Below are positions 1-10,947 of a stretch of 64,000 bases of DNA, piece after piece (position 1 is the first letter of the stretch; every line of letters begins with the position of its first letter). Under the pieces are notes generated by a model. The model had not been told where the DNA came from. It did no database searches and was given only the letters and a program-made list of their open reading frames with translations. Origin of the DNA: Brachypterus glaber. Its lineage: Eukaryota > Arthropoda > Insecta > Coleoptera > Kateretidae. The stretch covers positions 4,558,353 through 4,622,352 of the forward strand of contig OY294051.1 in assembly GCA_958510825.1 (NCBI GenBank). The letters are read 5' to 3'. The position numbers and the translations under genes were made by a program.

Positions 1-733
1 TGTTTCCAAATGCAAATGTGTACTTATTACCAAAGACAAAGTACAAAAGAGACAATAAGGGAAAGACGCCTAATTTCGGATAGTTTCCCAATTTCGGCAC
101 CATGAGAAATATAGCTTAAAAATTATGGGCTTAAAATCGAGGGGTAAACCGCTGAAAAAATTTTGTACACCCGAATTCCTTTTAGAAGGAAATCTTTAAA
201 GATTTCCTCCAGATTACGTCCAAAGATTTCCTTCAGATTACCTCTTAACTTTCAAAGATTTCCTCCAGATTACCTCTAATTTGTACACCTGAATTGAAAA
301 TGAACACTAGTAGTCGTACAAAGAATGTAAATATATGGACGGACGTACATAGTACATTCATTATTAGTCCGTGGACCAATGTTCTTAAAAGGGATCTAAA
401 ATGGACGTCCATTGGACGACCGGTACTATATGGGGTAATTTTCAGTTGTCGTAATTTTTATATTATTAACATTTTTATTTAACTAAAATTAAAATAAATA
501 ATTATTGTTATTATTAAGTGTTTTAAAATTAATAGTAATAATAATAATGCCAAAGGTAGCTAAAATAAAATAAAATTTAAAAATAAATACAAACATTTAC
601 ATAAAGCCAAAATACATATTATACTATTATTTGCAGTATGTTTAAAAAAAATAATAGTAAACAGTGTGTCGCAAAATAAGCGGATATCACAATTTTTTTT
701 CCTATTTTTTTCATAGTTAATATAACAAGACCG
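1..733. other. AT-rich non-coding stretch
   Basis: No coding signal is seen. Between about 195 and 280 there are three imperfect copies of a 23-base phrase beginning AAAGATTTCCTCCAGATTAC, flanked by two similar phrases containing TTGTACACC. The remainder is AT-rich sequence with short homopolymers. Confidence 0.5.
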
Positions 734-734
734 A

Positions 735-924
735 GGGATTTTTTCGGCTAATTTTGATGTTTGTATTTACGAAAGCTTTTTTGCTTAGCAACGCACGAGA
801 CACAGTGAATGCATATAAAAACCACGACCGCGTAGCGGGAGGGGTTTTTGCATTCGCTGGGTCGAGTGCTTGATAAGCAAAAAGGTTTTCGTAAGTACAA
901 ACAGCAAACTTAGACGAAAAAAAC
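735..924. repeat. GC-centred imperfect palindrome
   Basis: The left arm (about 735-818) pairs imperfectly with the right arm (about 836-924) around a GC-rich centre containing CGCGTAGCG. Matching parts include GTTTGTATTTACGAAA on the left and TTTCGTAAGTACAAAC on the right. It lies just downstream of the recombinase stop codon and may be part of that element or an independent insertion of the GC-centred palindrome class seen elsewhere in this window. Confidence 0.7.
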
Positions 925-1053
925 ATGAGGTTGCGTTGTATTTGTTAAGAAAAATTCACAATTCAAATAAACAAAATTATAAACTTTAATTAAAAATGAA
1001 AATAACCACAAGAACAATTTTTAAAACGTTTCTTTATAATATATTATATTAAG

Positions 1054-2328
1054 CTAATTAAAAGTACAATTGTGAAACACACAATTTTCAAATTTTAGTC
1101 CTTGTTTTGTATTTGGTGCAATAATGCTGGAAGATGAACTAATGGTTGTTGTTGCCCTATCTTGTGCTAAATTCTTGTCTTGTACCAAAGGTAGTACTGG
1201 TGCTAAATTAGATTCTATATTAGATGAACGAACTTTATCTAATATGGTGGTATGATGTTCTTCATTTAGTTGTAAATATGGCTTTATAGATGAGGAACTT
1301 GAGTGGCCACTAATTTTTATTAATTCTTGCTCTTGTACTCCTTGCCTAACCATATTTGAAATGACTGTGGCGCGACTAGAATGATTTGTAATTTTTCTCT
1401 TTTTTGTGTCCAATCCAGCCTTTTTCGCAGATATTTTATTCCACTTAGAAAAAGTATTTTTTCCAACTGGGCTATTCTTGTACCATATTCCGGTTTCTTT
1501 CCAGTTAGGATTCGCAGTTAAAAAAAATCGATTAGTAATTATATTTTTAATCCGTTTTTCTACCAGTTTTTTATATAATCGAACAGGACATTTATCAGCA
1601 TTCTGGGTATTTGGTGTAAGCCATTTATTGTCACTACATTTTTGATCTCCTCCTTGACAAGTTTTCGTAAATACCGGATTGTAAATAATTCTTCTAGATT
1701 TCTCACCGTTATTTTTCATTTCTTCTTGAAAATGCCCCAATAAACAATTTACACCTTCGCCGCCGCGCCAAGCTAATTCAACAGACGCGATGTGAAAAAA
1801 TTTCATCTGGAGCCCACTAGGAGTATTTTCATCATTTGCGTTAATCATTAAATGGTACTCGTCCACCTCCATAGCAGATGCACTTAATTTTCTTTTCGCT
1901 GGGTTTGATTGGAGTTGCTTTCTAATTGCGTTTTTAGCCATTCTAGCGTTCGAAAACTCTACATCTATAAAAGGATTAAAGCTTCTTTGGTATTCGGTAA
2001 AATATTTTTCCTGTAAAATTTTTGCCGTCGTATTCCATATTGTTTTTAAGGAACACTCTTTGTATTCTTCCCCGTTAACTTTCCTCATATTTATAGCCCA
2101 TGTTTTTAATACTGATGCTATTTCATCGATTGTGGTTGTGCTGTCCAATAAATAACCTTTTTCCTCGCAAAATTCAGTAAACTGCTTCCATATGGAATTT
2201 TTCGTCCTCACAGTGTTAACCGGCACAGCTGATTTTAAAATTATTTCCACATTTTCTTCAGAAATACTAGCAAATCTATCGCCCATTTTTAAAAGTTTAC
2301 TATGAAGACGCGCAAATGACTTATTCAC
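1054..2328 (-). CDS. Crypton-type tyrosine recombinase (transposase)
   Basis: A 424-residue uninterrupted frame with the signature of a eukaryotic Crypton tyrosine recombinase, related to the domain captured in vertebrate KIAA1958 and ZMYM-type proteins. The catalytic set is visible: Arg188 in AWRGGEG, His316-x-x-Arg319 in NHSSRAT, His342 in SGHSSSSS and candidate nucleophile Tyr351 in KPYLQL. The N-terminal part (about 20-110) resembles a SAM-like core-binding domain with KSAVPVNTVRTKNSIWKQF. The C-terminus ends in FENCVFHNCTFN, a Cys-rich tail seen in this family. The enzyme would cut and rejoin DNA through a phosphotyrosine link to move the element. The start at 2328 is the first Met; Met15 (KMGDRF) is an alternative. 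The frame is intact and every key residue is kept, so the copy is young or has been retained. Confidence 0.85.
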   Translation of the reverse strand: MNKSFARLHSKLLKMGDRFASISEENVEIILKSAVPVNTVRTKNSIWKQFTEFCEEKGYLLDSTTTIDEIASVLKTWAINMRKVNGEEYKECSLKTIWNTTAKILQEKYFTEYQRSFNPFIDVEFSNARMAKNAIRKQLQSNPAKRKLSASAMEVDEYHLMINANDENTPSGLQMKFFHIASVELAWRGGEGVNCLLGHFQEEMKNNGEKSRRIIYNPVFTKTCQGGDQKCSDNKWLTPNTQNADKCPVRLYKKLVEKRIKNIITNRFFLTANPNWKETGIWYKNSPVGKNTFSKWNKISAKKAGLDTKKRKITNHSSRATVISNMVRQGVQEQELIKISGHSSSSSIKPYLQLNEEHHTTILDKVRSSNIESNLAPVLPLVQDKNLAQDRATTTISSSSSIIAPNTKQGLKFENCVFHNCTFN

Positions 2329-2448
2329 AAACTAATTTGACAGTACTTTTCATAGGTGCTGTGATATTGTTCAAATACTATTTTCTTGGTTACCCGCAAC
2401 TAAAATTCATAGTAACGGAAAAAATCCTCAGTACCAGGGATTTTTTCG

Positions 2449-3202
2449 ATTTAAAAATAGGTGATTCGCTGAAAAATGTACCCGATTCGTGACTGGATTG
2501 GTTGAATGACATAATAATAATGAAGTGTGAATTTTTCGGTAAAAAATGTAATTGTAATCATATGGCCTGTTTGTTTTTGTTTGTTTTATTTTACTTTTAT
2601 TGTATAACTTTCCGTTACCGATATATTGCATTTTTTGTAAAATTAGTGTGTAAAAATGCGAAGAGAAAGGATGACATTTGTGTCCAACAACCTAAACCCA
2701 CCATAGTACAAAATTTAATCATGGTAAAGTAAACTTAAGGCTTAATAATAAAAGCTTTATTTATGTTTTAGCAAATTGTTTCTGTCACATGTGGAGAACC
2801 GCATGTGACCGAAAGTTATCCGGAAATAATTTAATTTTAAGCCTGTTTTAAAATAAGTGTTGTGTAAACAAGATGTATTTCCCCAAAAGGAAAGCCCTCT
2901 ACCGCTATAAACACTGTTGCCAACCAAAGAATGATTTTCCTTATTGTACTTAATAGTACTTTTTTCGAATAATTTTTTTTTTGTAAAAATCCATTATTTT
3001 TTTGGATTTAACCTCATTGGTCCAAATTTGAAGTCGTTTTAGAGTTATCGTTGTAAATAATTTCCCAAACAGACAGACAGACTGAATTAAAGTAATTGTT
3101 TTATGGTTTCCACATCACGTTAAATGTTCTCTGAGGACCAGATTTGCCTGTTTTTCTTTTGTGGTAACGCACCATCTATAAAAACAATAAATACCACAGA
3201 AT
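2449..3202. other. Non-coding stretch
   Basis: No supported gene. A short run of GACA units (CAGACAGACAGAC) sits near 3069-3082, a phrase common in dispersed repeats of this genome. Confidence 0.45.
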
Positions 3203-3575
3203 TACTACTATATTACAGGGGTCCTCATGGGTTACTGTGGACTAGAAAGGCACCTGTTCAAGATGAAGGTCGGTAACGACCCCGTCTGTCGGGTTGCGGG
3301 ATGGACGAAGAATCGCCCTTCCACTTCCTAGGACAATGCGATCGGTTCGACAGAATACGACAGGAGATCTTCGAGTGGCAACGCTCCGAAGAGAGGAGTT
3401 GCGTACCCTTGCCTGGACAGATATCGCGACCTTTATAAGGAGGTCCGGTAGGTATAGGCAGGCAGTAGGGTACATTTATAGCTGGGACAGCTCGGGGCTG
3501 GCAAAAAGGGCTATAATGGCCTAGTTGCCTGGCTTGTAACCTCCCCCCCTTACTACTACTACTACTACTATATTA
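3203..3575 (+). mobile_element. 5'-truncated LINE 3' end with 13-bp target duplication
   Basis: The insert is bounded by TACTACTATATTA at 3203-3215 and 3563-3575. Translation from about 3217 reads TGVLMGYCGLERHLFKMKVG, then, after a frameshift near 3296, CGMDEESPFHFLGQCDRF. Together these give the Cys-rich CCHC tail that follows RNase H in many insect non-LTR retrotransposons. It ends in TAC repeats (3551-3570) that run into the target duplication. The coding remnant is broken, so this is a dead copy. Related copies lie at 14869-15743 and 22754-23050. Confidence 0.75.
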
Positions 3576-4765
3576 ATACAACGGGTTCTATGCTATTCCG
3601 CCCCCTCCCATTCTGCCCCAATTGTATACGACAGCCAAAAGTGAACCAAAACTTATTTACTCAACACGATCAGCATTTCTGCACAATAAATACTTGAAAC
3701 AATATTTTACGAACTTTCCCAATAGGTATCATAAATATAATCAATAAAAATAACAGGACACCTCGAATTAATATTCATAAATATTATAAATGTACGCGAA
3801 ATTTGACACCTGTAAAAATCCCAGAAACCGCAGAGCTACACAAAAAATAAGCACGCCAATCAATGCATTGTAGCTCACTGAATGTTTAAATATGATTATC
3901 TTAACTTTGCCACGATAAACGCTCCATACTGTTCCGCCCGGTATCCCGTTCCACCCCGGGTTCCCCTATAGACCCTCAAAAATATCGCCATTCGTCTGGA
4001 AATGGCAAATTTAACTGGTACAGTTTTTTCTTTTAGAGAGAGATAACTACATGCATATTTAAGCAAAATAAATTTCATCCTCCTTTTTCAGAAACACATT
4101 TTTTCAGCTGTTTATCTCCAAAAATGCTTATCAAGATTTTCTGCGCAAATGGCTCTTCTTTCAGTAAAAGCTTCATGAATAATCAAACAACGTTGATAAA
4201 AATGCAGAACTCGAAGGGATAAAGAAATCATTGTGATAAATGCATTGAACTGTATTTTCCAGTTTTTATTATAAAAGCCTGAAAAGCCTTTGTTTAAAAA
4301 AAAACAAAATAATTTCCTCAATATTATTATTTTTGCTCTTGATAGGTTGGTCAGTAATTTTTTTTTCGAAACAACAAAATTGTATTGAAAAATACTGCTG
4401 ATAACAAAAAAATACTTTTTTATATAGGGGAACATAAAAAAATCAGTTCTTTCTTTCGAAGAAAAAAAATTATGTTTAGTTCCCTTACCACACCCCAATT
4501 TTTTAATTAAAATAATCCTAGATTATAGCCATGGATAGGGAACTTATGGTCTAAATTTAAAGTATTTGTCTCAAAACTTCATTAACCCCTTCCGCTCCAT
4601 TGTATCCACGTATGGATATGGATAGGTATAGCAAAATTTACCACAATATCCATAGTTGGATATTTGTTTACAGGATTTTCCATATACATTTTAATCTGGT
4701 GTGGGGACCTGTACCTTAAAAAACTGGCTGGAGCGGAGTGGGTTAAGTTTTTGTGGTCGAAAATT
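3576..4765. other. Non-coding stretch
   Basis: AT-rich, no gene supported. A 128-residue open frame at 4112-4498 (minus) is rich in Phe, Lys and Ile with no family resemblance and looks like chance. GC-richer patches near 3595-3620 and 3925-3970 share phrases such as TGTTCCGCCC and may be remnants of one repeat. Confidence 0.4.
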
Positions 4766-4769
4766 TCCC

Positions 4770-4857
4770 GAACAGATAGACTGACAGACAAACCGAGAGA
4801 CAGACCGACCGATAGAGAGACCGACAGACAGACCGACAGACAGAGAGAAACAGATTA
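4770..4857. repeat. GACA/GACC microsatellite
   Basis: A degenerate tetranucleotide run of GACA, GACC and GAGA units follows the phrase TTTCCCGAACAG. The same context, a phrase like TTTCCCGGACAG leading into GACA repeats, recurs in dispersed repeats here, so the run is probably part of a transposon. Confidence 0.8.
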
Positions 4858-4861
4858 ACGC

Positions 4862-6469
4862 AAGACTTTCCTGGGGGGAGGGGTAGGAAGTAAACCATTT
4901 TTTATAGATAGAGGCAGCTAAAAAAATTCATACAATCAATCAATCGAGGTCCAAAGTATTCCCAGATTTTTCTAAATGACCCTTGTCAAAGTTCTAAGTC
5001 ACACCTAATTGATGAGCTCTTTGAAGGACTCCCTTAAGAGCTTGCAGAAAAATCCCATACAAACACTGAAATAATACACAGGAGGAAAATGCGAATTTAG
5101 CGAATTGAGTATTAAGGTTGATTACGGCTGTTTTTTACATCTTACAAAGGAGGTTATCGCATTTTGGGCTAAATCGCCTGCAACGATAAGACTTTACATG
5201 CTTATAGATACATAAAAAATAAATACTTAGCCAAATTTTCAGCCCTTTTTACATCCCGGAACATACTTTAATTAATTATTTTAATAAGGAATTTGTCAAT
5301 GTACGATTTGGCAACATTGCACGAAACTTCAAGTGTCAAATGACATCTCGTCAAAATAAAAATAAATTTGCAACTACTACAGTGGGGCGAAAGGAAAGGG
5401 TCTGTGTTGTGTTCACTGCTCTTGACTATAATATTAAAATATTTTGTTGTGTTTTATTAGTTTTCACGGATTCAGTATACTGTAATTCAATGTGTAATTA
5501 GGCTGGACTTATGTGACTAGTTTCTTATGTTTCAGTATGATTATGGAGTTATTTTTGAGGTATTTATACTATAATAACACTGTAAGCAAACCAGTTGTTT
5601 CAGCGATAACCCAAAGCATGTAGTTCCTTGGGACAGTGTTACCCAAGACAAGTAATTTAATGTGGCTTTCAACATGTTAAATTACTTTATTTCCATGATA
5701 TGATTCAAAACTAGATTATTATTAATATTGCTTTTTTTCAATATGATATCACATTTAGCGCAAGAATAATGTGATGTTGTCGGGTTTACAATAACAAATA
5801 ATTCCTGAGTTTTTAATTTATTTTTTCATTTTGTTCTTTATTAACAAACAACACAGTTTTTTTATCATTTCTTTTCATCATTTGGACTTTTTTAAACAAA
5901 AACATATTTTTCTTATTTAGCCCAAAACTCCTATTTAAAACGATACCCTTCTTTCGATTTACGAATTAAAATGAAATTGTTTTATTTTGACAAAAATCTA
6001 CCCACTATCTATCTTGACAGAACAAACAAAATACACTTCTTTTGTTTACTACAGTAAATGACAGTGTAACCAATACATTTGGAAGTATTTGTACAGTCTC
6101 AGCTTGGTCTTTGTAAGGGACGGATGTGACCGCTTTGGCGGATTAACTCCAGCATCAGCAAACTATCCTATAGGAAAATTGGAACTTTGGTAAGCAATCT
6201 TAAAAGGCTTTATGAAGCCATATAAAATGGTTACAATGCATGCACCACTTTACTCGTAGCTCCATTAATACACCAACCTGAGCAGGTAATATCACTTAAT
6301 TTACGTGCTGAATAAAAAAAATATTAAAAAGAAATAGATATTTAATAACTTTAAGTCAAGTCAATTTTTAAAAGGATTTACTTTTCTCGGTGCAAAGAAC
6401 CAGTCTTAACCACTCTTTATTTGGATCACGTGTAAGAAATATGTTAACTTTATTTGCATTTGAGATGAG
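4862..6469. other. Non-coding stretch
   Basis: No reading frame or repeat with matches elsewhere in the window was recognised. The sequence is AT-rich but of higher complexity than many neighbours and could include regulatory or untranslated sequence; nothing proves it. Confidence 0.35.
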
Positions 6470-6810
6470 CCTTCCGGTCTCTTTTCCTAGCAATTACACT
6501 AATAGAATGGAATGGAAACCTCGACTACATGCAATAAAGGCATTACTGTTATTACTATTATTACTTTTATCTGCATTCAATTTATTCCAGAGATAAATAA
6601 ATGCAACAATTACATTTAATAATTTTAATTATTATTATCTCAAATAATTTATTTCTCTATTTTCAGTTTTCTGTTTATTGCCTTGAAATTAAACTACACT
6701 TGATTAATAAGATTATTTATCAATGCTATCATTTACAAACGTTACAATTACAATAAACTGCTTTAGGAACCCTTAGCCTGACTTAAGGCAATGTGCAAAG
6801 GCAAAGTATA

Positions 6811-7258
6811 GTTATTTATGGTACTAGTGGGTAAAGTAAGATATTAACCTGCGAGGCGTCAGCCAAGCGGATTAATTTTCGAGAGGGCAATATCGGTTTA
6901 CCCAAATATTTATCTATTTAAAATATTTTATCCAACACGTACAGATAATAACACAATTACCAGCTTTATTTTAAATAGATAAACTCAATAATAACCCCCG
7001 CGTGGCTTTTACTTTATTGAGTGGATAATTATTTATTTTACCCACTCAACTGTCACTTGTCAAATTATTTTCTGGTCATGTCATTAAAATTTTTAATAAA
7101 AATATGAATTTCTAAGCTATTTATTGGATAAAACCTTGTATGGCACTCATGTGTAAACCGATATTGCCCTCTCGAAAATTAACCTGCTTGGCTGACGCCT
7201 CGCAGGTTAATTTTCTCATGGGCAATACCTTACTTTACCCACTAGTACCATAAATAAC
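6811..7258. mobile_element. Family A element, two-ended copy
   Basis: Both ends carry the terminal inverted repeat GTTATTTATGGTACTAGTGG, and each end has the subterminal hairpin AACCTGC...GCAGGTT. It is the only one of eight family members in the window with this end on both sides; the other seven have it on one side only. A near-identical phrase of about 92 bases beginning TTTATCAATGCTATCATTT lies just outside both ends (6717-6808 and 7259-7354), so the element sits at the junction of a short tandem duplication. It has no coding capacity. Confidence 0.85.
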
Positions 7259-7451
7259 TTTTATCAATGCTATCATTTACAAACGTTACAATTAAAATAA
7301 ACTGCTTTAGGAATCCTTAGTAAGGATGCCTTACTTAAGGCAATGGGCAAAGGCAAAGTAAATATTTTAACGTTTCCATTTGAGTTTTTTTATACAATGT
7401 TATATTTTAAAAATTAACGCTATAGATAAAGTCACTACACTGACTTACATA

Positions 7452-8169
7452 CAGAGCGGTCCAAAAGTCACCCCCCCCTCTTAACTTTTGAACCAGTTGA
7501 GATATCGACTTCAAATTTGGAACTTTTAAATAAGACCACTTAAACTATCTTTTAGCATATATTTAATACTTTCAGCTCTTAAAATGTGGGCAGGGGGCAT
7601 GGGGGCACATTTTTTTAAATGGAAAGGGGGGTCGTGTAATACATCATTTTAAAGCTTATAAAATTCTCCATTTAACTCCATATTTTTAAATTAAAAAAAA
7701 AATTGGGTTTAAAATGGGGTTGAAAATGGGTATTAATGTCAAAATTCCTCTAAAAAAAAAAACAAATAATTTTTTTTAAATGCCTAATTTCATCATAAAA
7801 AATGTTAATTATACTTTTAAAAATATTTTAGTTGACATAAATAAAATTTTATAAAAAAAAACTTAAAAATCGAATGTTTTAGCACAAAAAATTAAAAAAT
7901 CAAAACCTTAAAAAACATTTTTAAAAAATTTAAAAATGTTAGTTTAAATAGAGAATTTTATAAGCTTTAAAATGATGTATCACACGACCCCCCATTCAAT
8001 TTAAAAAAATGTCCCCCATGCCCCCCTGCCCACATTTTAAGAGCTAAAAATATCAAATATATGCTTAAAGATAGTTTAAGTTGTCTTATTTAAGAGTTCT
8101 AAATTTGAAGTCGATATCTCAACTCGTTCAAAAGTTAAAAGGGAGGGGGGTGACTTTTGGACCGCACTG
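7452..8169. mobile_element. 718-bp palindromic foldback element
   Basis: The ends are inverted copies of CAG(A/T)GCGGTCCAAAAGTCAC and the two arms pair for over 200 bp each. Arm landmarks include a C-run (CACCCCCCCCTC), GATATCGACTTCAAATTTGG and a matching GGGGG tract. TA flanks both sides (ACATA|CAGAG and CACTG|TATA), fitting a Tc1/mariner-type TA target. A half copy lies at 21467-21684. There is no coding frame, so it must be mobilised in trans. Confidence 0.85.
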
Positions 8170-8363
8170 TATAATATATTATAACTAGATGTTAGGCGTC
8201 ATTATGCCAAAATTATTCCTTTATAAATCTTTAAATCCCGAATTGATTTTAGAGTCAAAAGCTATAATTGCAATGGGAAAATTCAAGATTGTCAAACCTT
8301 TCATTCCTCCGTTCCATGTTCTAAGAAATGACATTAATAGAATATAATAAAAACCTCGGCTAT

Positions 8364-8513
8364 GGGAACGTTTAAGTGTTACGTAACGCTCCTAGGGGGG
8401 GGGGTCATTTTGGAGTACTACGCCCATGTTAATGGTATAGAAAAATAGCGTTACAGGGGGGGTGGGGGTCCAAAATGATCAAAATTTGCGTTACGTAATA
8501 CTTGAACGTTCCC
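8364..8513. mobile_element. Family D MITE (GGGAACGTT ends)
   Basis: The inverted ends GGGAACGTTTAAGTGTTACG and CGTAATACTTGAACGTTCCC enclose G- and C-run sequence. The older duplicate near 6525 gives the empty site: CTCGACTACATGCAAT corresponds to CTCGGCTAT|element|TATATGCAAT, suggesting a TAT or AT target duplication. Other copies are at 12911, 25577 and 32365. Confidence 0.85.
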
Positions 8514-8840
8514 TATATGCAATAATGGCATTACTATTATAACCTTTATCTGCTTTAAATTCCAGAGAAAAATATATATAACCATTAGATTTATTCATTT
8601 TAATTATTATTATTATTATCCCAAATAGTTTATTTGTCTATTTTCAGTTTCGAGTTGAAAGTTATTACACTTACGTTTTATTTCACATTCAATTATGCTT
8701 CTATTAAAGTACTTATTTTAATTAAATAAACTGGTTTGGACTACTTAAAGCAGAGGAAAAAGTGAAGATTTCAATGATCCCATTTGAGTTTTTATACAAT
8801 GTTAAACTTTAACATGCAAAAAACAACACCATTAATGTAA

Positions 8841-9323
8841 AAAGTCAATATTTCAACATTTAGTGTTCCCAACTGAGTTATTTATTCAGTAATATGCCCT
8901 AAAAATTGAAGTATAATCGGTACAGTTTAAATTCACTAAAACTTTTATTAAATAAAAGGGTTTTTTTTTGTATCTTTTTAACACAAATTCTTTTATTATT
9001 GCTACTTTTTAGTTGGTTAGATGACTCGCTGAATATCTTTTCATTCATTAAAAATGTCCCTAAGTAATATCAAAATAAATTACTATACAATTGCTTCACA
9101 TTTTAAAGTATAAACTGAATCATTTATTTTACCACAAATGCAACATTCTTTGTTTTAAAGAGAAAATAAACTTAAAGATTACTTTTTATCCAAAAATTAT
9201 ACTTTATCTGAAATCAAAAGGCCAGAAATCAACAACGTTATTAAGTGATCTATATTGTAGATAATTTAAACAAAAATGGTGGATATAATAGTAATTATAC
9301 ACCAAGATAGAGAAGACATTTTT
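8841..9323. other. Non-coding stretch
   Basis: Nothing recognised; AT-rich with short homopolymers. Confidence 0.4.
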
Positions 9324-9387
9324 TATAACCGAGCGTATTATATCCCGAGATGCGTAGCATCAAGGGACATAAGAGTGCGAGGCTATA
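9324..9387. repeat. GC-centred short palindrome
   Basis: TATAACCGAGCGTATTATAT on the left pairs imperfectly with ATAAGAGTGCGAGGCTATA on the right around GATGCGTAGCATC. It belongs to the same class as the palindromes near 735, 27325, 28340, 35845, 41345, 50640 and 56849. Confidence 0.65.
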
Positions 9388-9821
9388 ATAGTATTTTCCA
9401 CCGTACTTTATATATAATTTTTTTCACTGCTAGCATATTTGTTTTTATCATTTAAACATTTTTATATCAACAATAAAGTAAAATGTTCGTTGGATCTTAA
9501 TTAACCGAAAAAAAAACAAGTAGCCTTTGACATCACCATTTTTAAAAACAAATTAATAAATTAATGTATCCACTAATTGACTGTTTTAGTAGGTAGCGTT
9601 TTTATATTTTTAAAATGTGTGAAAACATATGGGTAAGTACTTATTTAATAAATAATTTTATATTCCCCTATAACTTATTAATCTGTAATGTTTGCAATGT
9701 TATTTTTTTATCCAATGGCAAAATATTATTGAATTTTGTCCAACACAAATTATTAAGCAATGTAATGTGCAATTTCAGGAAAATCAAGTGACAGTTATTA
9801 ATTGTTTATAAAATTAACACC
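9388..9821. other. Non-coding stretch
   Basis: Nothing recognised. A donor-like ATGGGTAAGTAC lies near 9630, but no exon can be supported. Confidence 0.35.
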
Positions 9822-10257
9822 TACTAAAGTTCATTTTTTTAAGGTATAGTTATTTTAAACCTTCCCGCTTGTAAACAATCTCGAAATTACCATAGCAACG
9901 TAAGATACGCATGCGCCGTAAGCGAAATGACTAGGGCCAGTTTACACAACCGTAAAACGTTGACGTGCCATTAACGAGAACAAAACAATGGTTTGTTCCT
10001 CTAAATTCTTGGAATAAAAGCGATTTTATAAGCAAATTTTGTTTCTACAGGAATACAAAAGTGTTTTTAGCAACAGCTTTATCAATTCTCTTTTTTTACA
10101 TCAAAACATCATAAAAACAAAGTAAGTAAACAAAAATTATAAATTTTGGTTATGTTGACATTCAAAACAAGCCACATGCTTCAGTGTAAATCGAACTTTA
10201 CGGAGTATTTAGCGGCAAATTTAAAATAACTATACCTTAAAAAATAAACTTTAGGAG
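9822..10257. mobile_element. Inverted-repeat transposon related to the 171-bp satellite
   Basis: The inverted ends are about 38 bp (left AAGGTATAGTTATTTTAAAC, right TTTAAAATAACTATACCTT). The interior holds CCGCTTGTAAACAATC, GCATGCG, GGAATAAAAGCGATTTTAT, GCAAATTTTGTTTCTACAGG and GTGTTTTTAGCAACAGCTTTAT. The same phrases occur in order at 50878-51000 and 51700-51800, where the last ones became the repeating unit of the satellite at 51710-54690. It is non-coding. Confidence 0.7.
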
Positions 10258-10876
10258 AGAAAAAATGATTAATGCTCTAGAGATTTAATTTCTCGGATTA
10301 AATACATAATATATACGTTCTAAAGCTAGAAGTGAAAATAAAATATTCTTCTGTATATGCGACGATTATATTAATATAAGTTGTCGTATTGTTGGAACAA
10401 AATGCTTTTTAACTTAATGTTTTCGTTTATGTTTTGCCTAACAGGAAATGTTAACAAAGAAACCTGTGACAATGAGATATGATTGATAAGTTGAATTTAA
10501 ATGAAAATTTTGTGTATTAGAGACATAAATTATTTTTGGAAAATAAATTAAATATTATAAATTGTATTATGTTTTGATTACACAAAACATTGATGTATTC
10601 AAAAGTAACACCCTAAATGATAATTATAATTAACTTTTATTAGCAGATCCAATAAGGTTTTAATGCTCTATCTTAATAACGTAAAACGTGTAGTTAGACA
10701 GATTTATTATTTTCTTTCTAGAATTAGCCAATTTTTATTAGTTTACTTTTAAAACAACTTATTGCAATGGTTTATTAAAAATTATGAATTTGTTAAAAGC
10801 TATAAATTATTTATAATTAAGATAAGAAGACGGTAACCTGCAACTTGCAGGCTGCAAGGATCTTGCAGCAAGATAT

Positions 10877-10878
<2 letters not shown>
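10258..10878. other. Non-coding stretch
   Basis: AT-rich, nothing recognised apart from a small hairpin-prone GC patch (ACCTGCAACTTGCAGGCTGC) just before the TA microsatellite. Confidence 0.4.

Positions 10879-10944
<66 letters not shown>
10879..10944. repeat. (TA)n microsatellite
   Basis: About 33 uninterrupted TA units. Such tracts are targets for the TA-specific transposons common here; an element at 37946 is inserted in another TA tract. Confidence 0.95.

Positions 10945-10947
<3 letters not shown>

Larger units (their letters stand above)
734..2448 (-). mobile_element. Candidate Crypton element bounded by 13-bp direct repeats
   Basis: The phrase AGGGATTTTTTCG occurs exactly at 734-746 and again at 2436-2448 in the same orientation, enclosing the recombinase gene at 1054-2328. 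Cryptons move by tyrosine recombinase and lack terminal inverted repeats; short direct repeats at the ends would fit recombination sites. The low-coordinate repeat is also the outer edge of a palindrome (735-924), so these boundaries could be coincidental. No second copy lies in the window to confirm the ends. Confidence 0.35.
6470..8840. repeat. Diverged local direct duplication split by transposons
   Basis: Sequence at 6470-6700 matches 8320-8680 (shared phrases such as GCATTACTGTTATTACTATT against GCATTACTATTATAACC, and CTATTTTCAGTTT). The phrase CCATTTGAGTTTTT followed by ATACAATGTTA occurs near 7368 and again near 8780. The copies are now separated by a family A element, a 718-bp palindrome and a small MITE. 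The duplication predates those insertions, since the MITE at 8364 interrupts only the second copy. Confidence 0.6.

Noticed and set aside
4112..4498. 128-codon frame on the minus strand
   Set aside because: Composition follows the local AT bias; no recognisable domain, and no support from splice signals or a repeat family.
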